Shown: piece by piece, positions 1 to 5,287 of the stretch | Layout: each line of letters opens with the position of its first letter | Numbering within the stretch: position 1 is the first letter of the stretch | NCBI RefSeq assembly: GCF_002506515.1 | Contig: NZ_DAXS01000034.1 | Location: 3,356 to 10,210 of the forward strand | DNA length: 6,855 nucleotides | Source: Caldivirga sp. UBA161 | Lineage (GTDB): Archaea; Thermoproteota; Thermoprotei; Thermoproteales; Thermocladiaceae | Direction of reading: 5' to 3' | Translations under genes and position numbers: made by a program | Notes under the pieces: model-generated | Told to the model about the DNA's origin: nothing | The model's database searches: none | What the model saw: the letters and a program-made list of their open reading frames with translations, nothing else

Positions 1-230
1 CCACTAAGTTTACTTGGAAAACATAGGAATCCATGGAAACTAGGCCTATAGTATGATGCTAATTGATCCTCAAGAAGCCTAACAATAGGAGTATAATTAA
101 TACCGTAAATGATGGGGTATTGGTAGGCATTTACCGTTAATGCACCTAATGCTATTCCAAAAAGTAACATTAAGGGGAGAATGATTACTAATCTAACACC
201 TTCATAATCATGCCTATGGTTAATCAGCAT
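1..230 (-). CDS. Membrane-anchored protein, N-terminal part only (3' end beyond window)
   Basis: The reverse strand is open from an ATG at 230 to the left edge, giving 76 codons without a stop, so only the N-terminus is visible. A short charged start (MLINHRHDYEGVR) is followed by one hydrophobic segment at about residues 13-35, rich in Leu, Ile and Gly. A polar, aromatic-rich stretch then begins YQYPIIYGINYTPIVRLLEDQ. This is the pattern of a signal anchor or uncleaved signal peptide with the remainder outside the membrane. I do not recognise the family. The ATG is chosen because a TATA-like box lies 23-30 bases upstream, which suits a leaderless transcript. A GTG two codons earlier is possible, and an in-frame TAA just before it limits further extension. 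It is divergent from the alcohol dehydrogenase, with 258 bases between them. Confidence 0.7.
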   Translation of the reverse strand, partial: MLINHRHDYEGVRLVIILPLMLLFGIALGALTVNAYQYPIIYGINYTPIVRLLEDQLASYYRPSFHGFLCFPSKLS

Positions 231-252
231 GAACACAATTGTTTACCTTAAG

Positions 253-269
253 TTAATAAACATTTTCAC
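253..269 (-). promoter_or_regulatory. Promoter (BRE plus TATA-like box A) of the left-edge membrane gene
   Basis: Read on the minus strand, GTGAAAAT (269-262) is followed after one base by TTTATTAA (260-253). The box lies 23-30 bases before the ATG at 230, the spacing expected if transcription starts at or next to the start codon. GAAAAT fits the archaeal BRE consensus RNWAAW. The same two elements precede the MoxR gene at 5102-5120, which strengthens the call. Confidence 0.55.
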
Positions 270-275
270 CATCAG

Positions 276-293
276 GTTACGTGTACACATACC
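276..293. promoter_or_regulatory. Imperfect 18-bp palindrome upstream of the minus-strand promoter, possible operator
   Basis: The central eight bases GTGTACAC (281-288) are a perfect palindrome. Extending outward, three of the next five pairs match (278/291, 279/290 and 276/293 match; 280/289 and 277/292 do not), giving seven of nine pairs over 276-293. The site begins seven bases upstream of the BRE of the left-edge gene, a position where archaeal activators or dimeric regulators often bind. It is not a recognised motif, and chance cannot be excluded. Confidence 0.35.
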
Positions 294-459
294 TAAGGGG
301 ATATAAAAGGCATGTGAAAATGAACCCCTAAACTTTACTTAAAATACATACTATAGCCCTTACATTTTACTGAAAAATTCTTAACTTTATAAGACTTAAG
401 TATAAATGAATCCCTAATCATACTTAAATGTACTGAACTATCAGTTAAATAGTGCAATA

Positions 460-468
460 TTTTTAAAT
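460..468 (+). promoter_or_regulatory. TATA-like box A of the alcohol dehydrogenase gene
   Basis: TTTTTAAAT lies 21-29 bases before the ATG at 489. This predicts transcription starting at about the A of that ATG, a leaderless mRNA. It supports the start at 489 over the in-frame ATG at 501. The core TTTTTAAA is identical to the box ahead of the 225-residue membrane gene (2233-2240), at nearly the same distance from the start. Confidence 0.55.
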
Positions 469-488
469 TTCATAATATAGTAATTAGT

Positions 489-1538
489 ATGCCTGATTTT
501 ATGCGTGCAATGAGGCTCGTGGAGTTTGGTAAACCTCTTCAACTCCAAGAGGTCCCAATACCTAAGCCTAAGGGCTCTGAGGTTTTAATTAAGGTTGAGG
601 GTGCTGGGGTTTGCCATAGTGTTGTGCACTTCGTTGATGGTAGATTTGGTAGGATTGATGTAAAGGCCCTTGGCTTAAGAATACCAGTAACCCCTGGTCA
701 TGAGATTGCGGGTACTGTGGCTGCTATTGGGGATAATGTGGAAGGGGTTAGGGAGGGGGATAAGGTTGCTGTTGATCCATGGATAGGGGATGGAACCTGC
801 CACTACTGTAAAATGGGTGAGGAACAATTATGTGAACATCCAATTAAGATTGGTGAGAACGTTGACGGTGGCTTCGCCGAGTATGTGCTGATACCACACT
901 ACAGGTACCTTTACGTATTAAGGAATCTTAATACCGTTAACGCATCACCACTACCCTGTGCTGGCTTAACCCCATATAGGGCCTTGGTTAGGAAGGCTCA
1001 GGTTAAGCCATCTGAGTATGTTGCAGTCATAGGTGCTGGTGGTGGTTTAGGAACTATGGCTGTTCAAATAGCTAAGGTAATGGGGGCCATAGTTATTGGT
1101 ATTGACGTTAGGGATGAGGCACTTAAGGAAATTGAGGAGGCTGGGGCTGATTACGTAATCAACGGTAGGGGTAATGCAGTTGAGGAGGTTAGGAAAATCA
1201 CAGGTGGTAGGGGGGTTAATGTCATTGTTGATACTGTGGGTTCAAATGAAACCCTAGGCACATATATTGATGCACTGGATAAACTGGGTAGGTACATTAT
1301 CCTAGGCCTATATGGCGGCGACTTAACTTACCACGCACCCTATATTACGCAAAGGGAGATTCAAATAATGGGTAGTTTAACCGGTAACTTAAGCGACTTC
1401 ATGAGCGTTATGAGGCTTGCCGATAATGGTAAGATAAGGCCCCTTGTAACTAAGGTAATGAGGCTTGAGGAGGCTAATGAGGCTCTTGATAACCTCAGGT
1501 ATGCGAGGGTAACTGCTAGGCAGGTTCTGGTGCCTTAA
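489..1538 (+). CDS. adh: Zinc-dependent, NAD-linked medium-chain alcohol dehydrogenase
   Basis: This 349-residue protein belongs to the zinc medium-chain dehydrogenases and closely follows the Sulfolobus solfataricus tetrameric alcohol dehydrogenase (347 residues), so it likely interconverts alcohols with aldehydes or ketones in the cytoplasm. The GroES-like domain spans about residues 5-165. Catalytic zinc ligands by alignment are Cys42, His71 and Cys157, with Glu72 beside His71. The structural zinc loop has Cys104, Cys107 and Cys115, with Asp101 where the Sulfolobus enzyme has Glu98. The Rossmann fold carries GAGGGLG at 182-188, and Asp206 at the end of the second strand indicates NAD rather than NADP. 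Oddity: CHSVVH at 42-47, where the family has CHSD; the second-shell Asp is Val45. The ATG at 489 suits the TATA box at 460-468, but homologues align from Met5 (ATG at 501). The stop shares bases with that of the convergent membrane gene. Family assignment is very secure; the substrate cannot be told. Confidence 0.96.
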   Translation: MPDFMRAMRLVEFGKPLQLQEVPIPKPKGSEVLIKVEGAGVCHSVVHFVDGRFGRIDVKALGLRIPVTPGHEIAGTVAAIGDNVEGVREGDKVAVDPWIGDGTCHYCKMGEEQLCEHPIKIGENVDGGFAEYVLIPHYRYLYVLRNLNTVNASPLPCAGLTPYRALVRKAQVKPSEYVAVIGAGGGLGTMAVQIAKVMGAIVIGIDVRDEALKEIEEAGADYVINGRGNAVEEVRKITGGRGVNVIVDTVGSNETLGTYIDALDKLGRYIILGLYGGDLTYHAPYITQREIQIMGSLTGNLSDFMSVMRLADNGKIRPLVTKVMRLEEANEALDNLRYARVTARQVLVP

Positions 1539-2212
1539 ATCATAACCTTAAGCCCACGTAGCATTAAATATAATCCTATTATTAACAGTATAACACCCAC
1601 TATGGGCATTATTCCAACAGCAATACTGATTGTTATTATTATTGAGGCATTCCTCACCATTTTAGCGCTACCAATTAACTTACCCACCTTAATTAGTGAA
1701 TAGGAGCACATCAATATGCCTATGACGCCAGCAACCATGGCTGCAGCCATTATTACAGAAACGTAGACTGGCATAATGACTAGGAATGAACCCCTCGGTA
1801 TACGGTTAATAAGTGATGCTATTGAGGCTATTGGCTGAAAGGTAGGCTGAGTTACAGTAACTAGGATTGAGTTCAACACCCACAGTAGGTAAGCTGCAAT
1901 AAGTATGAGTGAACCAATCCTCCCCCACTTTAATTTAACAGCTGCATCTAATTCACTGAACCCCCTGTAGATGAGTAGTATTACAGGGGTGTAGGTTAGG
2001 GCTATTATTAGTGATGGCCATAGGCTTGTTGCAAGTATGAAGGCTGCATATATTACCATTGTTATGAAGTCTATTGAACCAGCCTCAGCGTATATGCCGG
2101 TTAATAAGCCTAAAACCACTGACGCCGATATTATGGCAAGCAGGTCAGGTATTGTTAAAGTTATTGCAACCCTAATCGAGTAAAGCATCTTGTCTAAGTC
2201 CGAGTACTGCAT
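1535..2212 (-). CDS. Multi-pass membrane protein of unknown function (225 aa)
   Basis: A 225-residue, strongly hydrophobic protein. Likely membrane segments are about 15-40, 48-63, 64-82, 98-120, 141-168 and 189-219, the last long enough for two short passes around a Gly-Ile-Met-Pro turn at 200-203. Short basic loops occur at 94-98 (KLKWGR) and 175-187 (KVGKLIGSAKMVR), suggesting cytoplasmic faces. There is no soluble domain or catalytic motif. The motif after the third segment and the glycine-rich end (GVILLIIGLYLMLRGLK) faintly recall archaeal DUF973-type membrane proteins, but I would not assign that. It starts with ATG, 57 bases after the upstream membrane gene, and has its own TATA-like box at 2233-2240. 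It may therefore be transcribed separately from the MoxR-DUF58 genes although it follows them. Its stop codon overlaps that of the convergent dehydrogenase. Confidence 0.8.
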   Translation of the reverse strand: MQYSDLDKMLYSIRVAITLTIPDLLAIISASVVLGLLTGIYAEAGSIDFITMVIYAAFILATSLWPSLIIALTYTPVILLIYRGFSELDAAVKLKWGRIGSLILIAAYLLWVLNSILVTVTQPTFQPIASIASLINRIPRGSFLVIMPVYVSVIMAAAMVAGVIGILMCSYSLIKVGKLIGSAKMVRNASIIITISIAVGIMPIVGVILLIIGLYLMLRGLKVMI

Positions 2213-2232
2213 TGGGCCTTAAGCATAAGGAC

Positions 2233-2240
2233 TTTAAAAA
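2233..2240 (-). promoter_or_regulatory. TATA-like box A of the 225-residue membrane gene
   Basis: On the minus strand TTTTTAAA lies 21-28 bases before the ATG at 2212, suiting a leaderless transcript. There is no Shine-Dalgarno-like sequence next to that ATG (the bases before it read CTTAAGGCCCA), which fits leaderless initiation. The five-T run could also help end transcription coming from the MoxR-DUF58 genes. Confidence 0.5.
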
Positions 2241-2247
2241 CACTTAC

Positions 2248-2268
2248 GTTAAACTAGCCTAGATTAAC
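2248..2268. promoter_or_regulatory. Near-perfect 21-bp palindrome, candidate operator
   Basis: Arms GTTAAACTAG (2248-2257) and CTAGATTAAC (2259-2268) surround a single central C at 2258. Nine of the ten pairs match; only 2253/2263 fails. The site sits entirely between the stop of the 191-residue gene and the TATA-like box of the 225-residue gene, just upstream of where the BRE should lie. A one-base centre makes a strong RNA hairpin unlikely, so a binding site for a dimeric regulator is more probable than a terminator. No regulator can be named. Confidence 0.5.
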
Positions 2269-2269
2269 T

Positions 2270-2845
2270 TTAAGCCACCCTCATTACATACCTAAGCAGC
2301 ACAACGTAGATTATGAGGAATATTACAAGAGCAGTCACTGGGTCAATAATGCTTACTGATACTGAACTAATCAATAGGTAAATGATTATTGAAAATGCGA
2401 GTACTATAGCTGAGACGCCCATTACATTCTTAGTGAATTCACTTAACTCACCCCTTACCTCATCCTCATTATAACCCTTACCTGTTAATTCACTGTATAG
2501 CCTATTATACATTCTAAGCATCATGGATGAAACTATGGCTAATTCAACAAACCCAATTGAGTAGCCAAGCATAGTTAACCCAATTGGACTAATGTAGAGT
2601 AAATATGTGTGTGTTGAGTAAACTAAGTAACCTGATGATAGTATTGAGACTAGCGAAATGAATATTACCGCCACTAATGATTCAGCGAGGGGGCTACCCC
2701 TAATGGCGCCCAATACGCCAATAACCACTGATAGGCCCATGAAGGCCAGTGAAATTACCTTGGCCACTGAGTCGCCGTAAAGGAGAACTATTACGTAGGG
2801 GATTAGAGGTAGTATTATTGATATGAGGATTAATTGAGTCCTCAT
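2270..2845 (-). CDS. Six-TM membrane protein coupled to DUF58 (191 aa), unknown function
   Basis: A 191-residue integral membrane protein. Six hydrophobic segments are visible at about 4-23, 28-48, 54-76, 82-110, 141-163 and 168-187. The only sizeable loop, 111-140, is hydrophilic (RMYNRLYSELTGKGYNEDEV and onward). Arg49, the basic 111-140 loop and the basic C-terminus (Arg185, Arg189) all fall on one side, consistent with both ends in the cytoplasm. I do not recognise the family. The ATG at 2845 overlaps the DUF58 stop as ATGA, the classic sign of translational coupling, and GGTGGAG lies just before it. A GTG at 2854 would add three residues and give a 13-base overlap but lacks such support. 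Immediate coupling to DUF58 implies the two products are needed together, perhaps as subunits of one membrane complex; this is inference. Confidence 0.82.
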   Translation of the reverse strand: MRTQLILISIILPLIPYVIVLLYGDSVAKVISLAFMGLSVVIGVLGAIRGSPLAESLVAVIFISLVSILSSGYLVYSTHTYLLYISPIGLTMLGYSIGFVELAIVSSMMLRMYNRLYSELTGKGYNEDEVRGELSEFTKNVMGVSAIVLAFSIIIYLLISSVSVSIIDPVTALVIFLIIYVVLLRYVMRVA

Positions 2846-4128
2846 ACACTCCACCCTATGTTAGATAATACCTTCACTGTAATTGGCCCAATCCCATCGC
2901 AGACTGGATCCCAGGAAAGTATCCTGAACCTACTTGGCATTAACCTATACAGCCTCACCCTATCCAACGCCAATGCCTTGGCGCATTTAATATCAGGCAG
3001 GCTCATTTTCATGATTATGCTGTGGGGTATTACATCAAGTAGAATACCGTACGTGGGTAGTGACCTTAGGAAGCCACTTAACCAATTCACGTTATCATTA
3101 TTAACACTGGTCACCATTATTACCAGCGGCCTTGTCTCATTAACCATAACCCTCAGGGTTGGGTCATTTATGTAGGCGGCTGGCTTAGCCTCAACACCCA
3201 TTAAGGCCCTTTGAATCTTATAGTAATGCCCCATACCTGAACTTGGGTAAACCTTACCCATTGTGGTCCATAGGCCCACATTATAGTTATACCTAAGTAG
3301 AAGCCTTGATAATGATAATATTAGTAGTATACCATACTCAAGGGGGTTCTCCTCCCAAGTACCGTAACGCATCCATCTCCCTGAATCAAGAATGAATAAT
3401 ATTGTCCTTAAACCCTCCCTCTCATACTCATTAACCATTAGGTTACCGTTAGGGGACCTTGCCGTTGCCTTCCAATTAATGAATCTATAGGGATCACCCA
3501 ACACGTACTCCCTAACTGACCTAAATTCGGTGGAGTATGGGCCAAGCCTCGATAATGGAGTCCTTGGAAAAGCCTCCCTCGGCTTAATTATGCCAGTGGC
3601 CTTTGTTATTAACTTAACTCTAGGCATCACCTCCACTGGAGCTGAAGCATCAACATAACCCTCAATGGGTGCTGTTAGGCCAAGTAAATCATGGTAAGTG
3701 TAGTCAATAGCCCTTAACTCATAGCGGCCCCTCCTAACGGCCCTAAGCCTGTACTTGAAGGCCTTCTCAACATCCCTAAGCCCCTTAAAAACAACGTGAA
3801 CATTCTTACCGTCAACTAACTCAAAGCCCTCAGCCTCAGTGCTACCTGGCCTGGGGGGAGCCCTGATTGTGATTATACCGTAGCCCCCAGTTATCTTAAC
3901 TCTTACGCTTACTTCAACATCATCATTAACGTATATCCTCCCTGAATTAACCTCAATAACGGCATTAATGCGTGGCTTATTCTCAAACATTAACGCTAGT
4001 GAAGCTAGTATTAGGGGGAAGGCAACCCCAATAATAAGGGGCTTAACTGTTGATAATAATGCCACTGCTGCAGTGGCCATTGATAAGGTACTCAGCATTA
4101 TTATTGTCTTAGAGGATTCCTTAACCAT
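2842..4128 (-). CDS. DUF58 family protein with two N-terminal TM helices and a degenerate vWA-like domain
   Basis: A 428-residue DUF58 protein. Two membrane helices at about 9-27 and 30-48 form a hairpin anchor. Residues 52-170 look like a beta-sandwich domain of the kind often preceding DUF58. The diagnostic DUF58 block is at 201-224: EFRSVREYVLGDPYRFINWK continuing to ATAR. A von Willebrand A-like fold begins at 242 (TILFILDSGRWM). The metal-site motif DxSxS is degenerate: Asp248 remains but both serines are Gly250 and Trp252, and the later strand reads LVIMVTSVNND where a Ser-Asp is usual. DUF58 proteins are typically partners of MoxR ATPases, and here the MoxR gene ends only seven bases upstream. 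The ATG is preceded by GTGA overlapping the MoxR stop, a weak Shine-Dalgarno candidate. The membrane hairpin would place the DUF58 and vWA parts on the same side as MoxR, in the cytoplasm, if both termini are inside. The substrate is unknown. Confidence 0.92.
   Translation of the reverse strand: MVKESSKTIIMLSTLSMATAAVALLSTVKPLIIGVAFPLILASLALMFENKPRINAVIEVNSGRIYVNDDVEVSVRVKITGGYGIITIRAPPRPGSTEAEGFELVDGKNVHVVFKGLRDVEKAFKYRLRAVRRGRYELRAIDYTYHDLLGLTAPIEGYVDASAPVEVMPRVKLITKATGIIKPREAFPRTPLSRLGPYSTEFRSVREYVLGDPYRFINWKATARSPNGNLMVNEYEREGLRTILFILDSGRWMRYGTWEENPLEYGILLILSLSRLLLRYNYNVGLWTTMGKVYPSSGMGHYYKIQRALMGVEAKPAAYINDPTLRVMVNETRPLVIMVTSVNNDNVNWLSGFLRSLPTYGILLDVIPHSIIMKMSLPDIKCAKALALDRVRLYRLMPSRFRILSWDPVCDGIGPITVKVLSNIGWSV
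2849..2855 (-). promoter_or_regulatory. Shine-Dalgarno-like site deciding the start of the six-TM gene
   Basis: GGTGGAG on the minus strand lies within the last codons of DUF58. Its GGTG core is six bases before the ATG at 2845. This favours that ATG over the GTG at 2854, which the site itself would overlap. Confidence 0.45.
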
Positions 4129-4135
4129 CCTCGGT

Positions 4136-5080
4136 TCACTTTGGTACAGGTAGTTTACTTAAGTACTCAGCCACTATGGATTCACCCCTCACACCTTCAA
4201 GGGTTACCTCAGGCTTAAGGACAATCCTATGCCCGAGGACATCAACAGCAACCCTCTTAACATCATCAGGTATTACGTAATCCCTACCCTCAAGTAACGC
4301 CATTGCCTTACTCATCCTCATTAACGATATTATACCCCTTGGGCTTGGACCCGCTAAAACCCTAGAATCCTTCCTAATAGCCCTAAAGCTTGAAATGTAG
4401 CCTAACACCTCATCACTAACAGTAATTGAGGACTCTAAGTACTGCCTAATCTCAATTAATTCACCTGCATTAGTAATGGACTTAACATATACCGTTGGGT
4501 CATCTGTACGCCAACTAATCCTCCTCTTAAGTAACTCAACTTCATCATTAGGGTAACCTAGGCTTATCCTAATCATGAACCTGTCTAATTGAGCCTCAGG
4601 GAGTGGGTAGGTTCCCTCAAGTTCAATAGGGTTCTGGGTTGCTATAACTATGAAGGGTTGAGGAAGCTTAATAGTATCACCCTCAATGGTGACCTGCCCC
4701 TCCTCCATTGCCTCAAGTAAGCCAGCCTGAGTCTTGGGTGGAGCCCTATTAATCTCATCAGCAAGTATTAGGTTAGCGAAGATAGGGCCCCTTATGGTTT
4801 CAAAGTAACCTTTATCCTGCCTCCAAACCTTAGTGCCAACAATGTCGCTTGGAAGTAGATCTGGGGTAAATTGAATTCTATTGAATTCAATACCGAGAAG
4901 CCTAGCTACAAGTTTAGCTAGGAACGTCTTACCTATGCCTGGGTAATCCTCAATGAGTATATGGCCACCGGCTAAGGCTGCGGCTATTATCTTAGATATT
5001 ACTTCAACGTCACCAACATAGAACTTTAACACTTCATCAATTATACTTCCTGCCTTTTCAAATGCAGTCTTTAGATCCAC
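4136..5080 (-). CDS. moxR: MoxR-family AAA+ ATPase
   Basis: A 314-residue, full-length MoxR-type AAA+ ATPase; the symbol is a family-level name. Walker A is DYPGIGKT at 45-52. Walker B is LILADE at 104-109, running into the MoxR signature INRAPPKTQ at 110-118. Sensor 1 is Asn150 in ATQNP. A candidate arginine finger is Arg167 in LDRF. Sensor 2 is Arg248 in GPSPRG, and the helical lid follows to about 285. All ATPase residues are present, so it should hydrolyse ATP. MoxR proteins act as chaperone-like remodelling ATPases, usually with a DUF58 or vWA partner encoded next door, as here. The start is GTG at 5080: an in-frame TAA lies eight codons upstream with no other start between, and a TATA-like box 22-29 bases upstream suits a leaderless mRNA. 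It is thus probably the first gene of a MoxR-DUF58-six-TM transcript. Confidence 0.96.
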   Translation of the reverse strand: MDLKTAFEKAGSIIDEVLKFYVGDVEVISKIIAAALAGGHILIEDYPGIGKTFLAKLVARLLGIEFNRIQFTPDLLPSDIVGTKVWRQDKGYFETIRGPIFANLILADEINRAPPKTQAGLLEAMEEGQVTIEGDTIKLPQPFIVIATQNPIELEGTYPLPEAQLDRFMIRISLGYPNDEVELLKRRISWRTDDPTVYVKSITNAGELIEIRQYLESSITVSDEVLGYISSFRAIRKDSRVLAGPSPRGIISLMRMSKAMALLEGRDYVIPDDVKRVAVDVLGHRIVLKPEVTLEGVRGESIVAEYLSKLPVPK

Positions 5081-5101
5081 ACGCTTAGGGTTTAAGGCAT
5101 A

Positions 5102-5120
5102 TTAATAAAGGTATTTTCAC
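5102..5120 (-). promoter_or_regulatory. Promoter (BRE plus TATA-like box A) of the MoxR-DUF58 transcript
   Basis: On the minus strand GTGAAAAT (5120-5113) is followed three bases later by TTTATTAA (5109-5102), which lies 22-29 bases before the GTG at 5080. Both elements repeat those of the promoter at 253-269. It implies that MoxR is not solely dependent on read-through from the two genes upstream. Confidence 0.55.
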
Positions 5121-5180
5121 GTAGCCGTAATTAACTCTATATAAGTGATTATTACTATGACTGCGGGTGGTTAATTCCCT

Positions 5181-5199
5181 ATCCTACACTGCCTAGGAT
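5181..5199. repeat. Small inverted repeat in the 207-base gap before MoxR
   Basis: ATCCTA (5181-5186) and TAGGAT (5194-5199) are perfect inverted arms around a seven-base loop. No T-run follows on either strand, so it is not a clear terminator. The rest of 5081-5287 holds the MoxR promoter and no credible reading frame. A TATATAAG at about 5138-5145 faces the plus strand but leads only to a five-codon frame. Confidence 0.3.
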
Positions 5200-5287
5200 T
5201 CCTATGCTACTATATTTAGGGTGATCTTCTACATTTCCTGAAGGCCCATGAAACATAGGTAAACGAGGGGTATCGGCAGGGCTTGAA

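Noticed and set aside
299..330. Plus-strand ATATAAAAGG as a promoter of a small gene
   Set aside because: The ATGs behind it (312 and 320) open frames of only one and three codons, and no RNA gene is recognisable. It may serve either strand or neither.
2846..2854. GTG at 2854 as start of the six-TM gene
   Set aside because: The ATG at 2845 forms a four-base ATGA overlap with the DUF58 stop and has a Shine-Dalgarno-like site that would otherwise lie inside the gene.
2834..3175. Plus-strand open frame of 113 codons
   Set aside because: It lies antisense within the DUF58 gene, has no promoter-like box at the right distance, and has no protein-like motif pattern of its own.
3968..4153. Plus-strand open frame of 61 codons
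   Set aside because: Antisense to the N-terminal TM region of DUF58; explained by the hydrophobic codons on the other strand.
5181..5199. Inverted repeat as an intrinsic terminator
   Set aside because: Only six base pairs and no following T-run on either strand.
5221..5270. C/D box guide RNA in the gap upstream of MoxR
   Set aside because: Partial matches (GGTGATCT, CTGA, ATGAAA) occur on the plus strand, but a proper C box and a final D box are missing.
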